A stretch of DNA of 64,000 bases from Gammaproteobacteria bacterium. Its GTDB lineage: Bacteria; Pseudomonadota; Gammaproteobacteria; SZUA-152. Under the pieces are notes generated by a model. That model was not told where the DNA came from. It saw only the letters and a list, made by a program, of their open reading frames with translations, and made no database searches. The translations under genes and the position numbers were made by a program. Shown here piece after piece: positions 49,904-60,356 of the stretch (the first letter of the stretch is position 1; every line of letters starts with the position of its first letter). The stretch lies in assembly GCA_029882975.1 (NCBI GenBank), contig JAOUJW010000001.1:248001-312000 (forward strand), in the 5' to 3' direction.

Positions 49904-51066
49904 TCATGCACACAGCAGCCGAGTACTCACCCCTGGCCGCCACTGACGCCAATACACGTGGCCGGCGTTTTGAGGAACCCGGCCCCAATAACCGTTCCCA
50001 GTTTCAACGAGACCGGGACCGCATCGTCCATTGTGCGGCCTTTCGGCGCTTGGAGTACAAAACCCAGGTGTTCGTGAATCATGAAGGAGACATGTTTCGT
50101 ACCCGCCTGACTCATACCATAGAAGTGGCGCAAATCGGCCGAACATTGGCCAGGGCGCTCCGTATTAATGAAGACCTAACCGAAAGCATCGCCCTGGCCC
50201 ACGACCTGGGACACACACCCTTTGGTCACGCCGGACAAGAATCACTCAACCACTGCATGCGTGAATACGGTGGTTTTGAACATAATATGCAATCCCTACG
50301 CATTGTGGATGAACTGGAAGAAAAATACGCTGAATTTAACGGTCTAAACCTGACGTTTGAAACCCGGGAGGGTATTCTGAAACATTGTTCTATCAAAAAC
50401 GCCAAACAGTTGGGTGACGTAGGACTGCGTTTTTTGGAAAAAAGACAACCGGGGCTGGAAGCTCAAATCGCCAATATTGCTGACGAAATTGCTTATAACA
50501 ACCATGATGTAGACGATGGCCTGCGTGCCGGAATGTTAAGCATAGAGCAATTACAAGCGGTTTCCTTATTCCAGGAACAATATGAGGAGGTTTCCCGGCG
50601 CTACCCCGACATTTCCGAACGACGAAAGATTCATGAGATTATTCGTCGTATGATCAACGCGCAAATCACGGACTTGTTGGTTTGTACGGAAAATGCATTA
50701 AAAACCCGAAACTTGGAAACACGGGAACGACTTTTGCAACTCAATGAACCAATTGTTCGTTTTTCCCCCACCATGCAGGAAAAAACGATTGAATTGAAAC
50801 AATTTTTACGTAAAAACCTTTACCGACATTACCGTGTTCATAGAATGAGCAAAAAAGCCAACCATATCATCAGCAGCCTGTTTTCCGCTTTTATGGAGGA
50901 TACCCAGCTACTTCCACCGGAACCCTTAACCAGTGTGGTACTACTCAATGCTCAATCAGGCGAAGCCGGTAAAGCTCGCGCCATTGCCGACTATATTGCC
51001 GGAATGACGGACCGATACGCTATCAATGAACATCAGCGTATCTTTCATCCCACACGCCTCACTTAA
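49900..51066 (+). CDS. dgt: Deoxyguanosine triphosphate triphosphohydrolase-like protein
   Basis: HD-domain dNTPase-like protein of 388 residues, cytoplasmic. Metal site: H in [15 protein letters not shown] in [15 protein letters not shown] and D in [19 protein letters not shown]-terminal [22 protein letters not shown] is the family start. The shorter class (about 370-440 residues) hydrolyses various dNTPs or is uncharacterised; exact specificity is open. ATG 49900 overlaps the aroB stop. Confidence 0.93.
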   Translation: MIMHTAAEYSPLAATDANTRGRRFEEPGPNNRSQFQRDRDRIVHCAAFRRLEYKTQVFVNHEGDMFRTRLTHTIEVAQIGRTLARALRINEDLTESIALAHDLGHTPFGHAGQESLNHCMREYGGFEHNMQSLRIVDELEEKYAEFNGLNLTFETREGILKHCSIKNAKQLGDVGLRFLEKRQPGLEAQIANIADEIAYNNHDVDDGLRAGMLSIEQLQAVSLFQEQYEEVSRRYPDISERRKIHEIIRRMINAQITDLLVCTENALKTRNLETRERLLQLNEPIVRFSPTMQEKTIELKQFLRKNLYRHYRVHRMSKKANHIISSLFSAFMEDTQLLPPEPLTSVVLLNAQSGEAGKARAIADYIAGMTDRYAINEHQRIFHPTRLT

Positions 51067-51146
51067 GTGGGTCGCCAAACCGAGGGATTGGGAATATGGC
51101 ATGGAAACGATTTGACGTCTGGACATTCAGCGGCGAGGACCGGTAA

Positions 51147-51398
51147 ATGCGCATCTATTTGCAAACTCGTGCCGAACCGGACAAAGCCCCGCGCTTCTAT
51201 CATATCTGGTTGCAGCAGGATTTGATCGAAGGCTGGACTCTGGTCACCGAATCCGGTCAGCAAGGGTCGTCGGGGCGGGTGAGCAGGCGCCATTTTCAAC
51301 ATTGGGAAGAAGCTGAACAAGCCATGCAGGATTGCCGCGATCGACAAATTAACCGCGGCTATACGGTGGTGTTTGTGCAAGGCCAGGAACGCCGATGA
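51147..51398 (+). CDS. Small WGR-domain protein
   Basis: An 83-residue protein that is essentially one WGR domain: FYHIWLQQDLIEGWTLVTESGQQGSSGRVSRRHF with the W-G-R positions and the later aromatic YTVVFVQ strand. WGR domains bind nucleic acids in PARPs and in MolR-type proteins; stand-alone forms of this length are common in proteobacteria but unstudied. It starts 80 bp after dgt and ends 81 bp before damX. No enzymatic domain is attached. Confidence 0.82.
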   Translation: MRIYLQTRAEPDKAPRFYHIWLQQDLIEGWTLVTESGQQGSSGRVSRRHFQHWEEAEQAMQDCRDRQINRGYTVVFVQGQERR

Positions 51399-51479
51399 AG
51401 ATTTGTATTACTGTTCTCTACCGGGGAACAAAGCATAATGAAATATAACATTTTGAAACTAGTGTATATAATGTAAGTT

Positions 51480-53027
51480 ATGAGTGAACCTGAGTACGAC
51501 AACCGCAATTCTCCCTCCTATTTGGCTCACTACGCCATGACTCGTGCCCCGTTTTCCACCAAGCATGAAGCGGACATGATTTACCCTGAGCCTTCGCGGA
51601 CTCAACGTCTGGATATCCTCATGCATTTGACCCAATACAGCAATGAAATGTTATTGGTTACGGGCCCAGAGGGCATAGGCAAAACCACCCTGATGCATCA
51701 GTTCCTGGACAAGGCACACGATTCTTGGAAGATTTGTTCTGTCGACGCCTACCCTATGATGGACAACGATAGAATGATCCAACATATCGCCAGGGGATTC
51801 GGTTTCACACTGGATAACAGTACACGTACCAAATTTGAAAAACTATCACACCAATTGGAATTGCAACTGGCCGGAACCCAAACCGTGGTTGTTGTGGTGG
51901 ACAATGCCCATACTCTGACAACACGCACACTGGGCCTACTCACCAGTATCTCAAAGATTCACAATGCCAAATCGGCAGCCAATATTCGGGTCATACTATT
52001 TTGTGAACCCCAGATTAAGATCCAGTTTGCATCCAGCGACATGGAAAAACACAAACAAAGTGATATCCGCAAGATCGATTTACCGCCGTTTACGGAACAA
52101 CATACCCGAGGGTTACTGTTACATCGCACCAAGGTAGCCGGACTCAACTCCGAAAATACCTTCACCGATGCTGCCGTTGCCAAGCTTTATAAGCAATCCG
52201 ATGGCCTTCCCGGCGTTATTGTTGACCTGGCTCATCGTGTTTTATTTGAGATGACCCCCATAAAACGCAGGGTAAAACCCAAACTGGGGCAAAGAAAGGG
52301 ATCCAGCAAAAGCACTCTGGGGGTCGCTGTGGGAGTTTTGGTATTCATCATTTTACTGCTGATCATTTTGTTTCAAAATGAACTCAATGCCTTGTATCTG
52401 TCCCATTTGAGTCGCTCGCCCAATCCCCCGGAGTTATCCCAAGCAAAATCTTCCGTACAACCGCTACGCCCCCAATCGGCAACCCCCAAAGAGCCTAAGG
52501 CGCAAAACGCCGAAGCCGTTCCATCGACTATAGTTTCTGCATCAAAAGTTTCTCCATCGAACGTTCCTACGTCTAATACTTCTGAAACAGATACTGCCCT
52601 TTCTACGACGAACACCTCTGAAACCACCCTTTCCACCACTGTGGCCACAGGATCTCAGGTACAGATTGCTCAGAATATCTCAATAGCTCCAATGACTGAG
52701 GACAAGCGATTCCCCAATAGTGAACAATGGTTGATGCAGCAAAACCCCGATGCCTTTACCCTGCAACTATTAGCTGGATACGAAAAAAGAACCATTGATA
52801 AATTTCTCAACCAAAATGACTTGCCTTCCACCAAACTGGCTTATTACCAGAGCACAAACCGGGGAAAGCATTGGCACAGCCTGGTCTTTGGCCTCTACCC
52901 CGACTACCGCAGTGCAACTCACGCTGTGGCCCAATTACCCGAACCACTGCAACACGCCAAACCCTGGATTCGGCAGCTAAAAAACATCCAAAAAGACATC
53001 CGTTTAGCTAGAGACAACAAGTTTTAA
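51480..53027 (+). CDS. damX: AAA+/SPOR cell-division protein (DamX-like)
   Basis: A 515-residue protein with a cytoplasmic AAA-type ATPase domain (about residues 20-265; Walker A GPEGIGKTT at about 64-72, Walker B VVVVVDNAH), one membrane helix (about 282-300), a Ser/Thr/Pro-rich periplasmic linker (about 315-400) and a C-terminal SPOR domain (about 415-500, FTLQLLAGYEKRTI). SPOR binds denuded peptidoglycan at the division septum. E. coli DamX has a degenerate cytoplasmic part; here the ATPase motifs look intact, more like Pseudomonas and Vibrio homologues. Position downstream of aroKB supports the name. Confidence 0.9.
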   Translation: MSEPEYDNRNSPSYLAHYAMTRAPFSTKHEADMIYPEPSRTQRLDILMHLTQYSNEMLLVTGPEGIGKTTLMHQFLDKAHDSWKICSVDAYPMMDNDRMIQHIARGFGFTLDNSTRTKFEKLSHQLELQLAGTQTVVVVVDNAHTLTTRTLGLLTSISKIHNAKSAANIRVILFCEPQIKIQFASSDMEKHKQSDIRKIDLPPFTEQHTRGLLLHRTKVAGLNSENTFTDAAVAKLYKQSDGLPGVIVDLAHRVLFEMTPIKRRVKPKLGQRKGSSKSTLGVAVGVLVFIILLLIILFQNELNALYLSHLSRSPNPPELSQAKSSVQPLRPQSATPKEPKAQNAEAVPSTIVSASKVSPSNVPTSNTSETDTALSTTNTSETTLSTTVATGSQVQIAQNISIAPMTEDKRFPNSEQWLMQQNPDAFTLQLLAGYEKRTIDKFLNQNDLPSTKLAYYQSTNRGKHWHSLVFGLYPDYRSATHAVAQLPEPLQHAKPWIRQLKNIQKDIRLARDNKF

Positions 53028-53387
53028 ACAATTTCAGCAATAACCCTTGCGGGCACACGTTGAACCCTCCCTCCCAGCCAAGTATAATTTGCAGCCATTT
53101 GCCTGAATATCCGAGGAAAGTTTCAGCCAATCCAGCTGACATCCCCAGGGAAATCATGTAAGCTTTTGATTTATAAAGCCGTCCCTAAGTATTCAAGCTG
53201 TGGCAAAAGAATTCTGAAAAAACAGCGTAGTTACGGCTCGATTTAACAGCTGACGGCTCACCCCCAGCTGACATTGCCGCTACGCGTATTTCGATTCTGC
53301 TTCCTTACTATTAGACCGACCGTTGAATTAAGTCGGCACGGGGGAAGTCTGTGATTAACAACAATTTATTTCATAGAAAACAAGAAA
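53028..53387. promoter_or_regulatory. gltB upstream region with repeated CAGCTGAC
   Basis: 360 bp without a gene. The octamer CAGCTGAC occurs three times, at 53133-53140, 53247-53254 and 53265-53272, all in the same orientation, the last two 18 bp apart. No perfect terminator for damX or obvious -35/-10 pair was found. The repeats could be binding sites for a gltBD regulator. Confidence 0.4.
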
Positions 53388-56300
53388 GTGATGGTATCCG
53401 TGAACACTGATCGAAGCATGTACAGACCCGAGTTTGAAAAAGACAATTGCGGTTTTGGGTTGATTGTTCAAATGGACAACAATCCCAGTCACTGGTTGGT
53501 GAAAACTGCCATTGGCGCTCTGACCCGCTTGACCCACCGGGGTGCGATTGCCGCCGATGGTAAAACCGGTGACGGTTGTGGTTTATTGCTGAAAAAACCG
53601 GATACCTTCCTACGACAAGTAGCGACACAAAATTCTTTTGCGCTAAAGGATTTGTATGCCGTTGGCATGATTTTTCTGAACCCGGACAATACTCTGGCTC
53701 AGCAGGCGCGATCACGACTGGAAGCGGAGCTGCAACAAGAAGGTTTGGAAGTTTTAGGCTGGCGCCAGGTACCCACCGATGCGTCCGCCTGTGGCGAAGA
53801 AGCTCTGAACAGTTTGCCGCAAATCGAGCAAATTTTTGTCAACGCCCCCGATGGCATGGATGAAACCACCTTTGAACGGCATTTATATATCGGGCGTCGA
53901 CGTGCGGAAAAAGCGCTGATGGATGCAGACGCCACTTTTTATGTCCCCAGCTTATCCAGCCGAGTAGTCTCCTACAAAGGTTTGGTAATGCCGGAAAACC
54001 TGCCCATTTTCTATCAGGATCTCAATGATCCTGTGTTGGAATCATCCTTATGCGTATTCCATCAACGCTTTTCCACCAATACCTGGCCCCAATGGCGTCT
54101 GGCACAACCGTTTCGTTATTTGGCTCACAACGGAGAAATTAACACCATACAAGGCAACCGTTATTGGTCCGTTGCCCGAGGCCACAAATTTGAATCACCG
54201 CACATACCGATGCAAGATGTGCGTCCCCTGGTTTCCATGACCGGTTCGGACTCCAACTCTTTGGATAATATGCTGGAAGCTCTTTTGGCTGGAGGTATGG
54301 ATATATTCCGCGCCATGCGTCTACTTATTCCGCCCGCCTGGCAAAATATGAGCAACATGGATCCGGAATTGCGTGCTTTTTATGAATACAACTCAATGCA
54401 CATGGAACCCTGGGACGGCCCGGCCGGGATTGTGTTGACAGACGGCGAACACGCCGCCTGCACCATGGACCGCAACGGCCTGCGTCCGGCACGCTGGGTC
54501 ATCACCAAAGATCGTCATATGACCCTGGCTTCGGAAATCGGCGTATATAACTATGAACCCGGAGATGTGGTGCAAAAAGGCCGCTTAAAACCCGGTGAGA
54601 TGATCGCTGTCAACACTCGTACCGGTGAGCTGCTGCTACCGCAGAATATTGATCAGTATTTAAAATCGCAACACCCATACAAGCAATGGTTGGCTGAAAA
54701 TGCCAAACACATTGAATCGGTACTGGACGATCGTTCCAGCATCATCGTTCCCATGAAAAAAGATAAGCTGCAAGTGGCACAAAAACTTTTCAATGTCAGC
54801 TTTGAAGAACGTGATCAGGTAATACGGGTTCTAGCCGAAGGCGGTCAGGAAGCCGTGGGCAGTATGGGTGACGACACGCCCTTGCCGGTATTGTCACGCC
54901 ACATTCGCTCGCCCTATGATTATTTCCGACAACAATTTGCCCAGGTAACCAATCCGCCCATTGATCCCCTGCGCGAGCAAATCGTCATGTCCCTGGCCAC
55001 GTGTTTAGGGCGCGAACAAAACATGTTTGAACACAGCGCCAAGCACGCCAAGCGGGTACTGATAGACTCCCCGGTATTGTCTACCAGCAAGTTCAATCGA
55101 TTGCTGGAACTCGGCGACGATTATGCATACGAAAAAATCAATTTAAACTTCCCTGCCTCAGGCACACTGGAAGAGGCGATTGTGGCTATTTGTCGCCAAG
55201 CAGTTGAAGCTGTTACCGGCGGCAAAGTCATGTTGGTCTTATCCGACCGCGATTTTAGCCAGGACAGTGTTCCGGTACATGCCTTACTGGCTACCGGTGC
55301 CGTTCACCACGAACTGATTAAACAAGGCTTACGCTGTGACGCCAATATCATCGTGGAAACCGGCACAGCCAGAGACCCGCATCATTTTGCCGTACTGCTG
55401 GGTTATGGTGCCACTGCCATTTACCCATACTTGGCTTACGAGTGCATTATGAGCTTGCAGATCTCCGGGGAAATCGAGGAACGCAACAGTATCCATTTAA
55501 TGCGCAATTACCGTAAGGGCATCAATAAAGGTCTGTATAAAATCACCTCGAAAATGGGAATCTCCACCATCAGCAGCTATCGGGGCGCACAATTGTTCGA
55601 ATCCGTCGGCCTTAGCGACAAAGTGGTCGCATTGTGTTTTCGCGGCACCACCAACCGTCTCCAAGGTGCCGGGTTTGAGGATCTGGAACAAGATCAACGC
55701 CAATTGGCGAAACACGCCTGGAACCCGCGCAAAGCCATTACCCAAGGCGGCTTGCTAAAATACGTACACAATGGCGAGGACCATGCTTTCAACCCGGATG
55801 TCGTCAAAGCCATACAGACTGCTGTGGCCAGCGGTTCCTATGAAGACTACCGCACCTTTACCGACATGGTGAATCAACGACCGGTGTTGGCGTTTAGAGA
55901 TATGTTTGGCCTCAGCAACACCACACCCATATCCATAGACGAAGTGGAACCCGAAGAGGAGATTTTGAAACGCTTCGACTCTGCGGCCATGTCCCTGGGC
56001 GCATTATCACCCGAGGCACATAAAACGCTGGCCGAAGCCATGAATCGCTTGGGTGGTCGCTCCAATTCCGGAGAAGGCGGCGAAGACCCCAGCCGTTATA
56101 ACTCCATAGAGCGCTCCAAAATCAAACAAGTGGCTTCAGGTCGCTTTGGTGTCACACCGGCGTATTTGCGTAATGCCGAAGTCATGCAGATCAAGATCGC
56201 CCAAGGCGCCAAACCCGGCGAAGGTGGGCAACTTCCCGGCACTAAGGTCAACGATTTGATTGCGGAATTGCGTTATTGCAAACCCGGTGTAGCGCTCATA

Positions 56301-57848
56301 TCGCCTCCACCACATCACGATATTTACTCCATCGAAGATTTGGCACAGCTGATTTTTGATCTGAAACAGGTCAACCCTGAAGGCTTGGTATCAGTGAAAC
56401 TGGTGGCCGAAGCCGGTGTGGGCACGATTGCCGCCGGTGTTGCTAAAGCCTACGCGGATTTAATCACTATTTCCGGCCATGACGGTGGTACGGGCGCCAG
56501 CCCCCTAACATCTGTGCGCTACGCCGGCAGCCCCTGGGAACTGGGGTTGACGGAAACCCATCAGATCCTGCGTCAAAACAATTTACGTGACAAAGTGCGA
56601 CTGCAAACAGACGGTGGCTTGAAAACCGGACTGGACGTTATCAAAGCAGCGATGTTTGGCGCCGAAAGTTTCGGCTTCGGTACCGTACCCATGGTGTCCA
56701 TGGGTTGTAAATACCTGCGCATCTGTCACTTAAACAACTGCGCCACCGGAGTTGCCACCCAAGACAATGTGTTACGCATGGAACACTTCACCGGTAATGT
56801 GGAAAAAGTCATGAACTACTTCCGCTTTGTTGCCCGGGATGTGCGCGAATTGTTAGCGCAACTGGGAGTTCGTCGCTTGACAGACATTATTGGGCGCACC
56901 GATTTATTGCAGATCAAAGACGCTCAAACCCAAAAGCAGCAGCGCTTGGATTTAAGCCCCCTGTTGGCTAATAAAAACATTACCGATAAACCACAGTATT
57001 GCCAGGAACCGCACAATGCGCCCTTTGACAAGGGTGAGTTAGCTGAGCAAATGGTAAAAGAAACCCTGCCCAGCATTGAAGCCATGAGTGGCGGTGAATT
57101 CAGTTACGAGGTTAACAACACCAATCGCTCCATTGGCGCACGCCTATCCGGGGAAATCGCCTTGCGTCATGGCAATCTGGGCATGGAAGAAAAACCCATC
57201 CATCTGAGCTTGAGCGGCACCGCCGGCCAAAGTTTTGGCGTCTGGAATGCCGGTGGTTTACACATGACTTTGGTGGGTGATGCCAATGACTATGTGGGCA
57301 AAGGCATGGCCGGAGGTAAACTGGTGATTCGGCCACCGGAGAACAGCGCATTTAAGAGTCACGAAACCACCATTATCGGCAACACCTGTCTTTACGGCGC
57401 CACTGGAGGTAAGCTGTTTGCGGCAGGTACCGCCGGCGAACGTTTTGCGGTGCGCAACTCCGGCGCCATTGCTGTCGTTGAAGGCGTGGGTGACCACGGC
57501 TGTGAATACATGACCGGCGGCATCATTACGGTATTGGGCAGCTGTGGCGTTAACTTCGGTGCGGGCATGACCGGGGGCATGGCCTTTGTGTTAGACGAAG
57601 ACAACACCTTTGTCGATCGCTACAACCATGAACTCATTGATATCCACCGTATAGCCCCGGAGTCCATGGAAGCCTATCGTCATTATTTGTTGGAATTGAT
57701 CAGAGAATTTACCGCCGAGACCGGCAGCGCCCGCGGGCAGGAAATTCTCAACGACTTTTCCGGCTGGGCATCCAAGTTCTGGCTGGTTAAGCCCAAAGCT
57801 GCCGACCTTCCTTCCCTATTGGATGACCTGAGACGCATGGCCGCTTAG
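53388..57848 (+). CDS. gltB: Glutamate synthase [NADPH] large subunit
   Basis: A 1486-residue ammonia-assimilation enzyme. A short propeptide precedes Cys21 (DNCGFGL), the N-terminal glutamine amidotransferase nucleophile. The central domain, the FMN-binding synthase domain with the 3Fe-4S motif C-x5-C-x4-C ([12 protein letters not shown], about residues 1105-1116), and a C-terminal GXGXG beta-helix domain (repeats such as [17 protein letters not shown]) follow. Start is uncertain: GTG 53388, ATG 53391 or ATG 53418 ([14 protein letters not shown]). Confidence 0.97.
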   Translation: MMVSVNTDRSMYRPEFEKDNCGFGLIVQMDNNPSHWLVKTAIGALTRLTHRGAIAADGKTGDGCGLLLKKPDTFLRQVATQNSFALKDLYAVGMIFLNPDNTLAQQARSRLEAELQQEGLEVLGWRQVPTDASACGEEALNSLPQIEQIFVNAPDGMDETTFERHLYIGRRRAEKALMDADATFYVPSLSSRVVSYKGLVMPENLPIFYQDLNDPVLESSLCVFHQRFSTNTWPQWRLAQPFRYLAHNGEINTIQGNRYWSVARGHKFESPHIPMQDVRPLVSMTGSDSNSLDNMLEALLAGGMDIFRAMRLLIPPAWQNMSNMDPELRAFYEYNSMHMEPWDGPAGIVLTDGEHAACTMDRNGLRPARWVITKDRHMTLASEIGVYNYEPGDVVQKGRLKPGEMIAVNTRTGELLLPQNIDQYLKSQHPYKQWLAENAKHIESVLDDRSSIIVPMKKDKLQVAQKLFNVSFEERDQVIRVLAEGGQEAVGSMGDDTPLPVLSRHIRSPYDYFRQQFAQVTNPPIDPLREQIVMSLATCLGREQNMFEHSAKHAKRVLIDSPVLSTSKFNRLLELGDDYAYEKINLNFPASGTLEEAIVAICRQAVEAVTGGKVMLVLSDRDFSQDSVPVHALLATGAVHHELIKQGLRCDANIIVETGTARDPHHFAVLLGYGATAIYPYLAYECIMSLQISGEIEERNSIHLMRNYRKGINKGLYKITSKMGISTISSYRGAQLFESVGLSDKVVALCFRGTTNRLQGAGFEDLEQDQRQLAKHAWNPRKAITQGGLLKYVHNGEDHAFNPDVVKAIQTAVASGSYEDYRTFTDMVNQRPVLAFRDMFGLSNTTPISIDEVEPEEEILKRFDSAAMSLGALSPEAHKTLAEAMNRLGGRSNSGEGGEDPSRYNSIERSKIKQVASGRFGVTPAYLRNAEVMQIKIAQGAKPGEGGQLPGTKVNDLIAELRYCKPGVALISPPPHHDIYSIEDLAQLIFDLKQVNPEGLVSVKLVAEAGVGTIAAGVAKAYADLITISGHDGGTGASPLTSVRYAGSPWELGLTETHQILRQNNLRDKVRLQTDGGLKTGLDVIKAAMFGAESFGFGTVPMVSMGCKYLRICHLNNCATGVATQDNVLRMEHFTGNVEKVMNYFRFVARDVRELLAQLGVRRLTDIIGRTDLLQIKDAQTQKQQRLDLSPLLANKNITDKPQYCQEPHNAPFDKGELAEQMVKETLPSIEAMSGGEFSYEVNNTNRSIGARLSGEIALRHGNLGMEEKPIHLSLSGTAGQSFGVWNAGGLHMTLVGDANDYVGKGMAGGKLVIRPPENSAFKSHETTIIGNTCLYGATGGKLFAAGTAGERFAVRNSGAIAVVEGVGDHGCEYMTGGIITVLGSCGVNFGAGMTGGMAFVLDEDNTFVDRYNHELIDIHRIAPESMEAYRHYLLELIREFTAETGSARGQEILNDFSGWASKFWLVKPKAADLPSLLDDLRRMAA

Positions 57849-57887
57849 GACAAAATACAACTAACAAGCAAGTAAACCGTTAAGTAA

Positions 57888-59300
<1,413 letters not shown>

Positions 59301-59366
59301 CAGAATCTTTAGAAAATTCTGAGTAAAAGCAAAGCCGGGTCCCCTCCTCCTCAGTTGACCCGGCTT
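59301..59366 (+). terminator. Two hairpins after gltD
   Basis: Directly after the gltD stop is CAGAAT/ATTCTG (59301-59306 with 59316-59321), then a perfect 10-bp stem AAGCCGGGTC/GACCCGGCTT (59332-59341 with 59357-59366) with a 15-nt loop. The second stem is terminator-like but has no T-tract, so termination may need Rho or the structure may protect the transcript's 3' end. Confidence 0.5.
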
Positions 59367-59474
59367 AATCTGTCCTTGACGCTACGACTCCCTGCATCTA
59401 CATAAGCTTGCGGCACAGTGCAAGCGCTAGATGCCCCCTTTCTTTCTAAACCTCTTTGTTATTATTGTTACAGG

Positions 59475-59615
59475 TGCACTTGCGATACTGCGGTAGTGCC
59501 TATGCTATGGTAGTACATGGGTAGTGCATAGATAACGTTGCACTGGTACTTCCGACTGCGGTACTGCGTTACTGCCTGTACTTCTATCCCGTACTTCTGT
59601 CCTGTACTTCGGTAA
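59475..59615. repeat. Cluster of short direct repeats between convergent genes
   Basis: GGTAGTRC occurs three times (59492-59499, 59509-59516, 59520-59527). GTACTTC occurs four times (59546, 59578, 59591, 59604); the last three are adjacent 13-nt units, 59577-59589, 59590-59602 and 59603-59615, of consensus YGTACTTCTRTCC. TACTGC variants lie in between (59560-59576). The whole 430-bp interval 59301-59729 has no gene and lies between the 3' ends of gltD and the FixJ-type regulator, so ordinary promoters are not expected there. Confidence 0.55.
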
Positions 59616-59729
59616 TGAGGTTGCGCGAGTTTTCCCTAAGTCTCTGCACATGGATAGTAGAAAAAATTGAGCCTCAAGATAACTGGAGTAAACCCCAGCC
59701 TCACCTAGGGAAAACCCTTAAAATTAGAT

Positions 59730-60335
59730 TTACTCTAATCCGGCAATTAAGGCCAGGCGCACCAATTCGGTTACAGACGTAGCTCGCATTTTGGTCATCA
59801 AATTAGAACGGTGTAACTCTACTGTTTTAACACTAATACCCAACTCCGCAGCGATAACTTTATTGGCGGTGGACTTCAACACCAGTTTGAGCACCTCATA
59901 CTCGCGCGGCGTCAAGGCATCCAGCCGGCTTTTAACAGATTCTACACGCTCCTGGGCCTTGCGATTATCCAGATCAAAAGCAATCGCGCTTTGAATCCTC
60001 TCCAACATCAGGGAATCGTTGTAGGGTTTTTCAATAAAATCATAAACCCCTGCCTTCATGGCCCTCACTGCCATGGCCACATCCGCATGCCCTGTCATGA
60101 TAATTACAGGTAAGGTGCAACCTTCCGCCTGCAATTTGGCGTGTAAATCCATGCCGTTAATGTCAGGCATACGCACATCCAGAACCAGACAACCGGCCAA
60201 CCCGCTCTGGTAGGCTGTCAAAAACGCCTGTCCGGACTCAAAAACCCGAACCGGTAATCCCACAGACTCAATCAACCATTCCAATGACTCGCGTGCCAGC
60301 TTGTCATCATCCACTACATAAACCGTAGATTCCAT
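59730..60335 (-). CDS. FixJ-family two-component response regulator
   Basis: A 201-residue response regulator. The receiver domain (about 1-120) has the acidic pair VVDDDKLA, phosphoacceptor Asp in LVLDVRMP (about residue 53) and Lys in IEKPYND. A LuxR-type HTH domain (about 140-200) reads LTPREYEVLKLVLKSTANKVIAAELGISVKTVELH, typical of FixJ/TtrR. ATG 60335 is preferred over the GTG one codon upstream. It is 21 bp after the histidine kinase gene, its evident partner. Confidence 0.93.
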   Translation of the reverse strand: MESTVYVVDDDKLARESLEWLIESVGLPVRVFESGQAFLTAYQSGLAGCLVLDVRMPDINGMDLHAKLQAEGCTLPVIIMTGHADVAMAVRAMKAGVYDFIEKPYNDSLMLERIQSAIAFDLDNRKAQERVESVKSRLDALTPREYEVLKLVLKSTANKVIAAELGISVKTVELHRSNLMTKMRATSVTELVRLALIAGLE

Positions 60336-60356
60336 CACAACATACTCTTTTGTTTT

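Noticed and set aside
59475-59615. CRISPR-like array
   Set aside because: Units are 7-13 nt, adjacent or irregularly spaced, with no constant spacer length and no cas genes nearby.
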